This document shows, one piece after another, positions 20,132 through 31,785 of a stretch of DNA of 64,000 nt. The stretch is from Massospora cicadina (Eukaryota > Entomophthoromycota > Entomophthoromycetes > Entomophthorales > Entomophthoraceae), in assembly GCA_022478985.1 (NCBI GenBank), contig JAKSZP010009620.1, forward strand, positions 1 to 64,000. Direction: 5' to 3'. Made by a program: the position numbers and the translations under genes. Within the stretch, counting starts at the first letter, position 1; every line of letters begins with the position of its first letter. Under the pieces are notes generated by a model. That model had not been told where the DNA came from, searched no databases, and saw only the letters and a program-made list of their open reading frames with translations.

Positions 20132-21490
20132 TGTAATATACTATCACTTCCAGGAATACCTGTACATCCCATTTATTTGGGACTTTTCATGCAGTTAATG
20201 GCGTCAAGCTTTTAGGGGTTGCAGTTGTATCTCTTGTGTGTTGATAATGTGGTTTAATTACTCCATTTGGGTCTTAGATAATTATTATTTGATAGGTTTA
20301 ATTTTCAACTAAGCCTTAGCTATCCATCAGAATACATCCTCTAATTGGGTCAGATGCTGGGAAAAAGAAAGCAAAGCACATTGATATCATTAATATATAC
20401 TAAAATGCAGCTAACTTTAGGTTCCCTAATATATAGTCCTTAGTTTAATAATAATTGGTGGGTGCGTTGCAAAGACCCTGAGGCATATGAGTTAGCTGGA
20501 TTAGCCCTTGGGAGGTGGTGATTGCGCTTTCTCCTGTTTCACCTTAGGCAAATCATTATGCCAATAGTCACTTATAATATCTAGTGCAGTGAAGTATTTG
20601 GCAACACCAAATTGGTCAAGAGAATCACTGATTGTGGCACAGGGCAAGAATATTTTTTGTTGAAATTTTAGATAATTGATGAGAATTAATCACCACTCAG
20701 TTAGAACCATCCTTCGTTTTAGTGATAAATATGGGGCTAGCCAATGGAATGCAGGAGGAGATAATCATATCTTGCTGCAGCAGTTGATCAAGCATTTTAT
20801 TTTTTTAGTCCTAGTTGGTCCAAACCTAAGGGGGATACACCAATCTCTGATCAAGTATTTTCTGCACTACATTAGCTCTAAACTATCAAATAGATCTGTA
20901 ATGTATAGGCCTGACATTGTTCTTTTCAATATATAATTCTGAATCCCTGTAGCATAACAAAATTTTTTTAGTCACTAATGGTAGTATCCAAGAATATAAT
21001 TTAGCAGCACCTAGGCTTAACATTTTGCTATGATATACCTTCTAGTTGTTCTTGGGAAATTAATAAACAAACATCTGACGCTTCTCTAGCAAACCAAAGT
21101 CCAAATAAAATTTCATAATCTATATCAGAATAGATTTTTCCATGAGGTGAAACATAAAGAGGGCCATTTGCTAATTTTTCTTTGCTGTAATTTTCTGAAA
21201 GGCTAAATTAGTTAGAAGGATATAGATCTCTAAGTGCCCAGAAATGAGTAATCCTAGGGCTACATTGAGTTTGAACTGTCATCTTTCCCGCAGGGTAGAT
21301 CTCTCTCTGTAATCCTTCCAGTAGGTATAGGGCAACCCAGTGCCCACATTGTTGTTCTCCCGGGAGTAACAAATAGCTATTGACCACTTGTAATAGAATA
21401 CCCTGACTTTTGGAGTTATTAGTATGAGAAGACTTTTGGGCTTTGCCCTAGGTTAGGTGAGGCCTTGACTTACGGTTTGTAACATGTTAT
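20132..21490 (-). pseudogene. Minus-strand Gypsy pol remnant attached to D-type LTR
   Basis: RT text is readable on the minus strand: DQLLQQDMIISSCIPLASPI and FITKTKDGS (about 20700-20790), then LTHMPQGLCNAPT (about 20470-20500). It is separated from its LTR by only a few hundred bases, so RNase H and integrase have been deleted. From 20862 to 21490 the linker/protease area is too decayed to assign firmly. The E element is inserted at its right edge (21498). Confidence 0.6.
20799..20847 (-). mobile_element. Minimal LINE insertion (about 49 bp) with target duplication
   Basis: The minus strand reads GTATCCCCCTTAGG, TTGGACCAACTAGGACTAAA and an A run, the LINE B 3' tail and nothing more. Flanking duplications are TGATCAAGCATTTT (20785-20798) and TGATCAAGTATTTT (20848-20861), 13 of 14 identical. 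An extremely 5'-truncated retroinsertion. Confidence 0.75.
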
Positions 21491-21499
21491 TATTTTCTG

Positions 21500-21937
21500 T
21501 CATGGTTTAAAGATGAAATCATAATTGGGACCAACATTGATGACAAAGCTGCGTGTCAGAAGGCCAAGAAGGTGAAGTTGGTTGGCCTGCTTGACCTCAA
21601 GCATACTTTAGATCAACGCTGGGTTAAGGCGATGTATGCCCAGGTTGGTCCTAGGGATGCAAGAGAAGTTTTGCCCTGTATAGCAGATGGAGCGTTAAAA
21701 CGAACTATCTTTATGATTAACAAAAATGGTTCACTTTAGTTTCTCAATGAATGGGGTCTCGGAACCCATTCAGTTTTCAAAATTTCCGACTCAGGTCAGC
21801 CTCTCCTACAATCAATAACCCAAGTTCAGTTAATTACCAAGTACAGTTTATTATCCAATGGAAGCGTGCGCCTATTGGTGCACCTTGGCTTAGACCCACT
21901 CCCCTTAATTGATTGTTTGCCTGATTTAACTTAAATC
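21500..21937 (+). pseudogene. LTR-borne ORFa in E 5' LTR
   Basis: The frame is open from the third base of the LTR: SWFKDEIIIG, then LLDLKHTLDQRWVKAMYAQV. A TAG at 21737-21739 interrupts; the 3' LTR copy has TGG in the neighbouring alignment (F-W-F-L-D-E-W-G), suggesting Trp originally. It continues EWGLGTHSVFKIS and stops just before the TATA box. About 145 codons. The DLKH-x-x-DQRWV block matches DLTHMVDERWV of LTR B. Function unknown. Confidence 0.55.
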
Positions 21938-21972
21938 CCAATTCTCAAGACAAATCTCTCTTGTTAGTCGAC

Positions 21973-21990
21973 TTCCCTTATAAATAAAAC
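21973..21990 (+). promoter_or_regulatory. TATA box of E 5' LTR
   Basis: CCCTTATAAATAAAACCC; the 3' LTR has CCAAATAAATAAAGCCC at about 32918. It follows the ORFa stop by about 40 bases. Confidence 0.55.
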
Positions 21991-22351
21991 CCCCTGCTAG
22001 TACACCTTTTTAAGTATGTTATCTTAAACCTGTGAATGGACCTCTTTGAGGAGGTCTTGTGCAACGTCAACATCTATTTGTAACAATAGTAAATCTTTCC
22101 GACCACGCATCATTGGGCCTCCTGGTTCCCTCCAGCCTGGGTCGCCTATCCACTACCAATATTAGCACCGCAAGGTTCTATTTTGGGGTTTTCCTCTACT
22201 GATGACTATCCCCAAAATAAGTTGCTGCAGCTCTAGCACCCTCTGTATGGATCTTGTATCTACACTAATAACAACTAGTTCCCTGGCGTTTTCCCTGTGC
22301 ACCATGCACTACCACGCTGGGAACAAGAGAGTTATAGACACTTTCCTTACA

Positions 22352-23094
22352 TTAGTCTACCAACCTCTTTACTTTATATGCATGAACTTTTTTCCATGTG
22401 GGAATTTCACAAAGTGCAAACGGTGTGCTCCAGCTTTTAGTCATGGAAGCGGTGGAGCTCACCACTGTTTACTCTTTTCCTAAAGGTTGGAGCATCTCGG
22501 TATTATTTTTGCTACCTCTGACTGAAAAGTAACCACCCTTCTTGCTTGTACCTGATGGATATGGATGCTTTATGGTCTGAGAGTCAAGATTTTCCAACTT
22601 TACACTGAAAATAATAAAGTCAATTAAAATGAACTGGGTTTTCCTAAGTACCATGTTTGGATTGTGTAGACAGTATCCTCAAAGGTGGGCCTGGGGGTGA
22701 TGGCCTTGGATAAGGTCGCACAACCCATTGCTAAAATGGGAATGGGGTCATTCATGACCAAAAACGCGTTTTTAATGGTATTTCCATATTTACAACCAAA
22801 CCATATTTACTCCCTTATGGCTCAGATATGGACCCTATTTCTGTGTATCAAATTACCCCAGAGAACCCACGCTTGATCACCAAAAAGATCCGTGAAACCC
22901 AGGAGGAGGAGAAGAAGCTAAAATTACAATATAAAAACATTTATGCAGTTGCTGAAGATATTGTGGGATATGTGGATTCAGTATTAAGAGTAGCCAAGTA
23001 TCCCTTTCCATTCTCTGATTCAGAAATGTACCCTGGGGTCAGGGTAGAACTGAAGAAGAGTTTGGCGGTGAAGTGTTGGCATTGTCTGCTATGA
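22352..23094 (+). pseudogene. E leader and gag remnant
   Basis: Between the LTR and protease only frame 22828-23094 looks coding: PISVYQITPENPRLITKK followed by a charged, coiled-coil-like IRETQEEEKKLKLQYKN. It could be the gag C-terminus or the start of pol. No zinc knuckle is visible. A normal gag needs about twice this space, so a deletion is likely. Confidence 0.4.
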
Positions 23095-23357
23095 ATAAAG
23101 ATCATTCGGGGTATTGTTTGCTAACTTCCACCCTTCCATCCCCTTCAGGTAAAATTAGCACTACTATCTTGGTGGATACTGGAGCCTCAGAGAATTTCAT
23201 TGAACAAGATCTAGCCTACTACTTTTTGAGCTTAGTTACTTGTCAGGTGGTATGGTTAGTGGAGGGGCTTCTCAAGTATTCCCACCCTGAAGGTACTAGG
23301 GTTAGTGGATTATCAAGTGGGCAAGTATCTTTTGACGGACCTTTTCTAAGCTATTAA
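23073..23357 (+). pseudogene. E protease domain
   Basis: TTILVDTGASENFIEQDLA: the aspartic protease D-T-G-A-S motif is intact (about 23167-23190). The frame stops at 23357, before the second half of the domain. Cleaves Gag-Pol in related elements. Confidence 0.75.
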
Positions 23358-23683
23358 AAACCCTTTTGTACCACATTATTTTGGGAGTGGAATGGTGTCA
23401 AAAGTTTGACGTCAGGACCAACTTGAGAGACAATACCTTATCCCTAACATTAATGAATAGTCGTACATTAATTATTCCTTTGTCTGAGGCGAACTTCCAG
23501 GGCGATTTGCCTCACTAGCCCAATATCCACAACCTCAGTCTCGCTCCATTGTTGTAGCCCTCACTGTAGGTACCTTTACCTTATTTTTTGAAAGGTTTGG
23601 AATCTTCATTTGATGCAGCTTCAGCCGATGAATTACCTGCTCATTCATAGTTTGATTGTGAGCTCAAGCTCACAGTTCATCTG

Positions 23684-24666
23684 GTGCATATATCTTCTCT
23701 TAATTACCCTTTGACTGTACGGGAGGAAGAAGAATTAGATGTGTGGGTTAAGGATCAGTTAGGCAAAAGCGCGATTTTTCAGCTTACCTCCCCTGTATGC
23801 TACCCACTTCTCTTTGTGGAGAAAGCTGATGGAACTTTACACCCGTGCATAAATTATGGGAACCTAACCAATTTTACTGTACCACATCCTTACCCCATCC
23901 CTTTGAATGCACAGATTTCGCGCTATTTGGAGAAGGCTAAAGTCTTCTCCAAACTGGATTGCCTCAATGAGTTCAATAAGATCTGTATTATGAAAGGACA
24001 GGAGTGGTTAACCGCATTCTGTACCAAAAAAGGGATTTTACAGTTTTGGGTCATGCCCTTTGGGCTTAAGAATGCCCTGCTATTTTTCAACGCCACATTG
24101 ATACAGCGTTGGGGGACTTGTTAGGGGTATGAGCGGTTGCTTACATGAATGATATTTTGGTGTTTTACCCTGATCATAAGTCCCATAAAGTATACCTTCA
24201 GCAAGCGGTGGAGAGGCTAAAGACAGCCAGCCTTACACCGAAGATCAGCAAGTGTGATTTTTTTAAGTCCCAGGTCATCTTTCTGGGCAACGTCGTGTTT
24301 GACCAAGGAAACATGATAACTCCAATTAAGGAGAAGGCAATTTGTGAGTGGCCTACCCCAACTTGAGTCAAGAAATTGAGAAATTTGTTGGGGACGTGTA
24401 CGTTCCTCAAGAAGTTCACACCAAAGCTGTCTGAGGTGGCGGCGCCCTTTTATAAGGCAAATGGTGCAAAAGTGCTTCAGTGGTCACCCGTTTTGGAGGA
24501 TGCTTTCCAAGCAGTAAAGTGCACCCTGTTGTCAACGTCCGTCCTTCGCCATGTAGATCCTGATAATGAGTTCATTGTGTCTACTGATGCCTCCAACTTC
24601 GCCACAGCGGCTGCCTTATTAAAAATAGGTGAAGATGGTATAGAGCATATGGTAGGACATTTTTAA
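23684..24666 (+). pseudogene. E reverse transcriptase and start of RNase H
   Basis: Ordered motifs: LLFVEKADGTLHPCINYGNLN-like box, VFSKLDCLNEFNKI (usual DLRxGYHxI), MPFGLKNALLFF, A-Y-M-N-D-I-L-V-F at about 24139-24165 (catalytic Y-x-D-D changed to Y-M-N-D), SKCDFFKSQVIFLG, then VSTDASNFATAA, the RNase H start. Stops at 24122, 24364 and 24664 break it. Confidence 0.8.
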
Positions 24667-25321
24667 GGAAGATGTCTCTGCCTATGTTAAACTACGCCGT
24701 TTATGACAAAGAGTCATTAGCAGTGGTGGAGGCGTTGATTATTAACACCATCACTTGCATGGCTCTTCCCAACATTTCTGCATATGTACAGATCACCGTG
24801 TTTTACTGTACTACCATGCATCTCATGTCTTAAATCCACGGCAGACCCATTGGCATGAGACCCTTACCCAATTTGCACTTTCTTATGAGTTTACCAAGGG
24901 CAAGGAGAATGGGTTGGCGGATGCTTTGAGCCGCAATCCTGCATTAGCTCCCGATCCAAAGGAGGTAGAGGTTCATATTACCCAGTTTATGATTCCACCT
25001 GGTAAGATTGTGTCTCAACTTCCCTCTTCCCTGGCCAACAGGCCTGAACTCGCTCCTCTGGAAAATTTAAGAGAATACAGTATGTTCATAAAGGTAGTCC
25101 TTTCTCAGCCATTATCAGCTTATTATACAATGATCCTTAACAAGAGCGTACTGAATAAAGAGGATCTAACCAGGAGTTATCACGTAAAGGATGAGATGGT
25201 GTGGTTTCAGGGGCGCCTATGGGTTCCTGCTGGGCCCCTTCTCCTAGAAATCATATGGGACCATCATGACGGAATCACCATTGGCCATCCTGAGAAAGCA
25301 AAGACTTTGGAGCTAATTTGA
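24667..25321 (+). pseudogene. E RNase H end and integrase zinc region
   Basis: Frame 24755-25321 carries FCICTDHRVLLYYH, LNPRQTHWHETLTQFALSYE and G-K-E-N-G-L-A-D-A-L-S-R, the end of Gypsy RNase H and tether. It continues into the integrase N-terminus (GPLLLEIIWDHHDG ... GHPEKAKTLELI, the H-H half of the zinc site). The frame is damaged before 24755. Confidence 0.75.
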
Positions 25322-26140
25322 CTCACATACAATTGGAAGGGCTCACCCACGCAGGTGGGCAGGTATTGTAGAGAGTGCTTGATCTGCAATCAAATGAAAC
25401 CAAATTGACAAACACTAGTAAGGTTGTTGGTACCAGTTCAAATGGCTGAAGGACCTTGGTCTTCCCTATTAGTAGATTTCATTGTGGAATTAACTGTCTC
25501 TGATGGTTATGATGCCATAATGGTAGTGGTGGACCGTTTTACAAAGTTCTCCCACTTTATTCCCTGCAGAACTACAGTAATAGCAGCTGAGATGGCTAGG
25601 TTCTTCGTCACCCATGTGTTTGCGCTTCAAAAAGTCACCCAAGAAATTATAAATGATTTAAAACCACAGTTTACCTCAGTCTTTTGGGAAGAGTTGTGTC
25701 AGACTCTTCAGATTCGTCCCTGCCATTCAACTGACTATCACCTTCAATCAGATGGGCAGACTGAATGTGTGAACCAGTGCTTAGACAGTTTCTGTGGTGT
25801 TACACTGCCGCAGATCATTCAGATTGTGTTCACCTTCCTATGGCCCAGTTTGCCTACAATAACACTGTGCATGCTTCTATCAGTTGTTTCCCATTTTTTG
25901 CCAACCATGGTTTCAACCTCGCCTTCAACATGGAGCACATTTGTGGATTTAAAGTTGAAGTGGTGGTGGACTTTGCTTTTTACTAATAAGGAAGTACACC
26001 ATGGGGTTTCAAAAAGTTTGAAGCCGCAATGCAAATATTTAAGGAGAACCCTGATGGTGATAGACGAGTGGGTTTAGCGTATAAAGAAGGAGATTTTGTG
26101 TCTATTGATGATTGAAACATTTTTATCAAGAAGCCACGCA
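25322..26140 (+). pseudogene. E integrase core
   Basis: C-R-E-C-L-I-C-N-Q (the C-C half of the zinc site) comes at about 25365-25390. Frame 25424-26077 gives SSLLVDFIVELTVSDGYDAI (first Asp), VVVDRFTKFSHFIPC, INDLKPQFTS (second Asp) and DGQTECVNQ (Glu). After about 25765 the C-terminal text LWCYTAADHSDC ... FAYNNTVHAS moves to another frame (25765-25986). Confidence 0.8.
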
Positions 26141-26304
26141 AAAGCTGGGACCAAAGGGGAATGGCCCTTATTGCGTTGTTAGAAAGGTGGGCCACGCTTC
26201 ATATCAGTTAGATCTTCCCTCTTCGTTCAGATCTTTTCTATCTTTCATAAGAGCAAATTGATGCTGTTTGAGGGCCCTCACAAGAGACTACTGAGGTTTA
26301 TCTT

Positions 26305-26445
26305 ATGGATGGGAAACCGGAGTGGGAAGTGAAAGAAATATTAGCCTCCCACAGAGTAAAAAGAAGACTTGAGTACCTGGTATACTGGAAGGAATTTGAT
26401 GCAACGGAAAACTGTTGGGTACCAGAGCGTGACTGCTCACATGCC
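26305..26445 (+). pseudogene. E chromodomain, first part
   Basis: WEVKEILASHRVKRRLEYLV followed by YWKEFDATENCWVPERDC is a classic chromodomain: an E-V-E-x-I-L-like strand, Y-L-V-x-W aromatic cage residues and W-x-P. It defines E as a chromovirus. Element D is inserted after the codons for SHA, at ATGCC (26441-26445). In the family this domain steers integration to modified histones. Confidence 0.85.
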
Positions 26446-26940
26446 TGTTATAAAATTGGAGATATCCAAGAGATAAGCCGGTGGATTTTCACAGGGTTCA
26501 ACCCACTGAGCAAGTAGGAACAACGATATGATGATTGTTGCCCTCGGAAAAACAAAATAAACTTACAAATAAATATGGAGCACTAGCTCCCGCTACTTCT
26601 TTTATTTAATATACTTAATATTGTGGATTCTTCCTATTACACTTACTCTCAACTTACTTAACAACCAACCTTTGATCATCTCATCTCACCTATATTGTAG
26701 TGACTTCAGATGCTACCATTTATAAAGCTTAGTAATTTAATTCGCTATATCTGATTGGCTCCATCAAACTGTCATTCATTAATTTCGCCATCTCCTAATT
26801 TAAGGCAATTTCTCAATAACCTAATATTGCCTTATGTCAAGGCGTATAATTAATTGATACTCATAGTAAACTCAACGGATACAATTTATTCCGCCATCAC
26901 AACTGAGGGCTTATTGTCCAGTCATATCAGAATCGCGACA
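26446..26940 (-). repeat. D 3' LTR
   Basis: Plus-strand ends are TGTTATAAAA and GCGACA. It aligns with 31786-32279 with scattered substitutions. It has no ORFa/ORFb blocks, so it is a separate LTR class. Confidence 0.9.
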
Positions 26941-26957
26941 TTATCCCCCCTTTTGAC
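26941..26957 (-). other. D polypurine tract
   Basis: The minus strand reads AAAAGGGGGGATAA immediately before the LTR start TGTCGCG. Confidence 0.8.
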
Positions 26958-27009
26958 TGGATGATAAGGCTCCTATTGCATATATGCACGGAGGAACTTC
27001 ACATGTACT

Positions 27010-28100
27010 CAGTTGATTATCCAGCCGCTAGCAGGGTCCTTGATAGTATATGCGTCCACACCTGTCTTTTCAATAACTTCGAATGGCCCAATCCAGATGC
27101 TGGCCAACTTGTGTTTCTGGCTGAACCCATGCTGGCCATGGAAGAGAACCATATCACCTTTCTTGAACTGCGCCAACTCACTACAAAGTACATGATTGGC
27201 AGCCTGATTCCTGATCTTCTTGGCTAAGCTGAAGGAATATGCTTCTGTCTGCAATCTGATCAGATTACTTGCAAGGTTAGTCAAATAGCAGTGGGGTTCC
27301 ATCCCACCAGCATCTTCCACACATGAATAGAGTAATGCCGGAAGAGCTGGGTGTTAGCCATAAAGCAGTTGGAATAGGCTTTTCCCCATGGCGGAATGGT
27401 AACTGATGTTATAGGCGAACACATCAGTGGAAAGAAGGGAGTTCCAATTAGATGGTCAATCCATTACTAATTTGTGTAGGATATTCACCAGAGTCCCATT
27501 CACTCATTTGACCATTCCATTAGATCGGGGTGATATGGGGTCATTAGAACCCCGCGGATTCCCATGTGCTCGTTCAGTTTGGGGAGGATGTGTGAGGTGA
27601 AGTTAGTTCCATTGTTAGTGAGGGTAAACTGAGGGCATCCATGTCACTGAATAAGACACTCCATCACGAACTTGGCCACTGTAAGTGCCCCTAAATCTTG
27701 TATTGCCCTTGCTTTGACCCACCAGGTCAAATGGTCAATAGCTACAAGAATATACTTACACCGGTTAGCTCCTGTTGGCAATAGACCAACGACATCCAAG
27801 GAAACATTATGCCAAGCAAAGTGAGGTTTCACTACCTGATATGAAGTCTTATGGCGGAATGGCTTCTTCACTTGGCACTGATGGCAACAGGAAATGGTTT
27901 TGAGCACATTGAAGCTCATACTTTCCCAATAGTACCGAGGGTGCAACAACTCCATTGTCTTACGCACCACCCATGTCCAAATGCCTTGTGGGCGCTCATA
28001 ATAATTCTTGACCAGGCTGAGGGTCGTGGAAAATTCACCGTAGAATCGCCAATCTGCTTGTACAGCTCCCCATTCCATTGGAAGGTATTCGCTCTCATTT
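27010..28100 (-). pseudogene. D integrase
   Basis: The zinc region includes C-C-H-Q-C-Q-V-K-K (about 27870). The core includes NVSLDVVGLLPTGA (first Asp), [12 protein letters not shown] (second position Asp lost to Asn) and a [12 protein letters not shown] segment (Glu region). The C-terminal frame 27009-27320 has AQFKKGDMVLFHGQ and IWIGPFEVIEK, a GPY/F module, with no chromodomain. In-frame TGA and shifts near 27644 and 27420 break it. Confidence 0.8.
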
Positions 28101-28110
28101 TGTTTAACGC

Positions 28111-28560
28111 TTAGATTGCATAGGGCGGTTCATCATTGTACTTTCCACAGATCATTTTGTCAAATATTATATAACTTAAATCCACTGTAACTGCAATTGT
28201 TGGCAACCTTGATAAACAATCAGCATTCTGGTGCTTTACTCCAGGTTGATGAAGAATTTCGAAATTGTATGCTTGCAATTTAAGAGCCCATTGGGCCAGG
28301 CGCCCTTCCAGTTTTTTCAGATTTTGTAACCAGAGTAGTGAGGCATGATCTGTTACAACTTTGAATTTCATTCCATGCAGATACACCCAGAATTGCTTAT
28401 AAGCATAGATCACCGCTAAGCACTCCCACTCGGTCATGGTATAACTGCGCTCATGGCTGTTCAAGCTACAACTGCAATATGCTACAGGGTGTTTCTCTCC
28501 TTCCTCATCTTTTGGGATAGGAATGCCCCCACAGCAGAAAGGGATGCATGCATCTGAATG
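28111..28560 (-). pseudogene. D RNase H and tether
   Basis: ERSYTMTEWECLAVIYAYKQF, KVVTDHASLLWLQNLKKLEG, then HQPGVKHQNADCLSRLP. These are the C-terminal RNase H motifs (the D-H-x-S box and the N-A-D-x-L-S-R end). The N-terminal part (IQMHASLSAVGAFLSQ at about 28540-28560) has the first Asp changed to His. Confidence 0.8.
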
Positions 28561-29500
28561 GTAAACCCTTTTTTAAAATTAGGATAGCGTAACGCTGACA
28601 TGCTGGTCAGTGCAGTTCAAAGCATATCAAAAGCGTGTTGCTGTCATTCCATCCATTCAAAAGTGGTGTCTTTCCTTATTAACTCGAATAGTGGGCCCCA
28701 GATACAGCTAAAATTAGGGATGAAACGCCAGTAATATATGACCATTCACAAAGAACCTGTATATCCCACTTGCTGTTGGGTGGGCTCATTTTTCAAATGG
28801 CTTCCACTTTGGCTGGTTGAGGTCTCAGCCCTGTGGCATCAACCTCAAATCCCAGGTACTACAGCTGGTCCTTAAAGAAGTGACATTTCTGCGGTTCGAT
28901 CTTGATGTTGGACTCAGCGAGCCAGCTGAATACAGCTTCTAAATGGTCGAGGTGTTTGAAGAAGGTTTGGGAGAAAACATTAATGTCGTCAAGGTATACA
29001 AAGATGCATGACAGCTTAGGTCCCCAAGAATAGTGTCCATTGCCTTTAGGAACATAGCCGGGGCGTTACACAGCCCTTTTGGCATCAACGGTAGGTGGAA
29101 AAACCTTTAAATGTGATTACAGCGCACTTCTCCTGCTCCGCCGATAGCAACTCAAATTGCCAATAGCCTGAGATCAGGTCCATAGCTGAGAAAAAACAAG
29201 CTACCCCTAGCCGATCTAAAGCATCATTAATCTGTGGTAAGGAGTATGAGTCCTTTTTAGTGATACGGTTGAGCTTTTGGTAGTCTATTACTAAGCGGTT
29301 GGTGCCATCCTTCTTTTTTACAATAAGAACAGGAGAAGCCCATGGACTCTTTGATGGTTCAAGCATCCCTTGCACTAATAGTTTGTCGATTTCCTCCATC
29401 ACTACTTCTTCCGCCCTTTTTTTTAATTGGCGGGTCATCCTTGACCTGATGGGAGGATGAACTCCAGTGTCCAGCTTATGAACCACCCCCCTGCGCACAT
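28561..29500 (-). pseudogene. D reverse transcriptase
   Basis: Frame 29085-29498 holds SPWASPVLIVKKKDGTNRLV, YSLPQINDALDRLG and FFSAMDLISGYWQ. After a frameshift near 29090, Y-L-D-D is encoded at 28985-28996 (plus-strand GTCGTCAAGGTA), followed by GYTGSL and YYWRFIPNFS. The catalytic Asp pair is intact but the frame is not. Confidence 0.8.
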
Positions 29501-30020
29501 CCTAAATCATAGTCATCGACAGCAATACACTGAGCTATGGTGTGGAAGGCAGACCAAATTTCTCCAGTGACCCAAAGTCATGAACCAAAAGAACCTCCTC
29601 GACAGGTATTAATTGTAATTATGCCACTATTTGGTGGCGACAGATTTACAGTGGTACCATTTGTAGATTTGCGAGCAAAACTTTGATCTCCCCCTGCCCT
29701 GGTAAAATAATACCTGGAGCCACGTGGGGCTCAAACCGTGATTGCTGATATGGCCTAATAACCTCCCCATAGAGTTTGTTTAGAATTTCAATCACCAAGT
29801 CAGTATTCACTATAACTTAATGCCCAGATTAAATAGATATAGGTCCAGCAGCTCTGGGCAGCAGCCCTTGATATTCATATATCTGTTGAGGAAGGTCCCA
29901 GGTTTTTTTCTTTAACTCATGGTAGCGCACTGGAACTACTCCGTCGCTTATAAGCTAAATTAATATTCCCATATGCACTGGGCCATTTGGTACTCCACTA
30001 GAGGTTAAGTGGATTTGAAT
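29501..30020 (-). pseudogene. D protease-RT linker
   Basis: No long frame survives. Position corresponds to the spacer seen in C (12986-13501). Short stretches are readable but carry no motif. Confidence 0.4.
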
Positions 30021-30400
30021 TCGATGACCCAATATTTCAAAGTCTCACTTGTCATATCAATAGCAGCCCCATAGTGTCGCTTGAAGGCAGTTTCAATTAA
30101 CAGATCAGAATTTCTATTTGGTTACACTATAGCTGGAGCTAAACCACGACAATAGAACCAAACCTCAGCAGAAGGGCACTGTATGCACCCTCAGAGACCA
30201 TATTTTGCACTCCAGCAGTGCATATATATACCATCCGGTGTTCCACATCCAGTTTTAATTTCAACCTGGCCACCAATTTGGTGGAGACTATGTTGACAGG
30301 GGCGCCAGTATCTATGATGGCATTAACTCAGGTCTTAGCTACAACCAGGTCACAGTAAGTACATTCAGTTTAAGATGCATCTCAACTGTTGATAACATGG
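30021..30400 (-). pseudogene. D protease
   Basis: AIIDTGAPVNIVSTKLVARL: the D-T-G-A motif is intact (plus 30292-30312). Downstream text has stops. Confidence 0.75.
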
Positions 30401-30559
30401 ACATCTAAAGTATCTCTGTTTCCAAGGAAACACGCAATCCCTTCACCAATTCTGGGGTATTGTTTTATAATAGTTTCGACTGGGAGAGCGATGCTTACTG
30501 CTTGCAAGGAAGGGGCATCTGAGGAGGGGTCTAACTTTTCAGGGGATACTTGGTCAAAC

Positions 30560-30975
30560 ATTTGATAGGGTTACAGCTTGACCTGCATCTGAGACCCCTT
30601 TTCCCCCATAGCCGCTGGCTGTACTTGTGTCAGAACATTTACCCCTATAACCAGCTGCTGATATAAAACTGACTCATGGTGTAAGGAAAATTCCGCTGAA
30701 TATTTAAATTTGGAATCAGGTGGGACGTTTGGGTTTGGTATAGCGGAGATAGAGTCTCTTTTCTCTACTCTGCTCTTACTTTTCCCTTGCCATATTGTTC
30801 TGGCTGTACACAAGAGACCAGTTGAGTAGGGCACCATTGTGCCAGATGCCCTTGATGACTGCATTTGAAACAGCGGACCCCGTAGGGCCCACGTCCCTGA
30901 TTAATGTGATACAATTCATGGTGAGAATTGGGCTGGAAGTGATCAGCATAAACAGGTCTAGTGCGGTAGTGGACC
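30560..30975 (-). pseudogene. D nucleocapsid with zinc knuckle
   Basis: C-F-K-C-S-H-Q-G-H-L-A-Q-W-C on the minus strand (plus about 30832-30872) is a perfect C-x2-C-x4-H-x4-C knuckle that binds genomic RNA during packaging. Downstream, frame 30571-30864 is a Ser/Gln-rich tail. Confidence 0.8.
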
Positions 30976-31730
30976 TAAGGATGATAAGCAGGTATGGGGT
31001 GGACGTTTAACTGCTTATAATAACTTGGTGAAATCTGAACTGGACTGATAGAGTTCTCCAAATATGATGGTTCAGCAGTTATAGCAGTAGGATTCTGATT
31101 GGCATTAGGTGGAGGAAAGTTGGCTGATATGCGCTGCAAGAAATGAACAAGTTTAAGCAAAGGTACATCCTCATTTAATAATGGGGCCATAACGTTATGT
31201 AACTCACGGTATGACTTTACAGCAGAAGTTATCGCTATACACACATCAGCTTTGGATAAAACTCTGGCCCCAATTAGCACATGAGCTTCCGCCATAAAGC
31301 TCTCAGCAAATGCAGTGAGAGTTTCATTCCTCTGAAACATGATGGTCAAAAACTTGAACTTCCGCTGGGACATCTTTGCAGGTCCACCAAACAAACGCAG
31401 CACCATATTTTTGACTCTTGGTATATAGGGGAACTACCTGAAAGGTAACAGACGACTTAATCAGCACTTTCAGCATCCAAGGAAAAAATTTAACAACTTT
31501 TCTCTACATTGATCTGAGACTCCTTCAGTTGCAATCTCAAATTGCTTAAAGTACCCATGAATATTCCCTTCACTATCAAATGGGGGCATCTTAGTGCAGT
31601 GAACCTCCTGGAGCAGCTCATCTTGTTTCTAAGCACAGCATCCAACGCCACTTTTAGCTCCGCATAGGAAAATGACCCAGAAAGTTGGGTAGAATATTTA
31701 TCAGAACAATATTGATGCACCATCGCTGAA
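30975..31730 (-). pseudogene. D gag (capsid region)
   Basis: Frame 30975-31406 (143 codons) includes RNETLTAFAESFMAEAHVLI and VCIAITSAVKSYRE, the counterpart of RNESIKDFAHWFYQDAQTLV in G gag. Frame 31490-31723 starts MVHQYCSDKYSTQLSG and is probably the N-terminus. A frameshift near 31450 separates them. Capsid of the virus-like particle. Confidence 0.7.
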
Positions 31731-31768
31731 AACTGAGTTTTTATTATTTATAATTAATCAATGGGCCC

Positions 31769-31784
31769 CCTGTAGTGAGCACCA
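31769..31784 (-). other. D primer-binding site
   Basis: The minus strand reads TGGTGCTCACTACAGG, one base from the LTR end. The same sequence, with one change, is in C (15401-15416). Confidence 0.8.
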
Positions 31785-31785
31785 C

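Larger units (their letters stand above)
21498..22351 (+). repeat. E 5' LTR
   Basis: It begins TGTCATGG and ends near CTTACA; it aligns with 32442-33297 throughout. The end is accurate to perhaps 15 bases, because the terminus does not carry the TGACA of the other long LTRs. It contains ORFa, TATAAATAAAA near 21980 and a degenerate ORFb. Confidence 0.8.

Noticed and set aside
22685..22876. A separate small gene before E protease
   Set aside because: Position and lack of any motif fit decayed leader/gag sequence.
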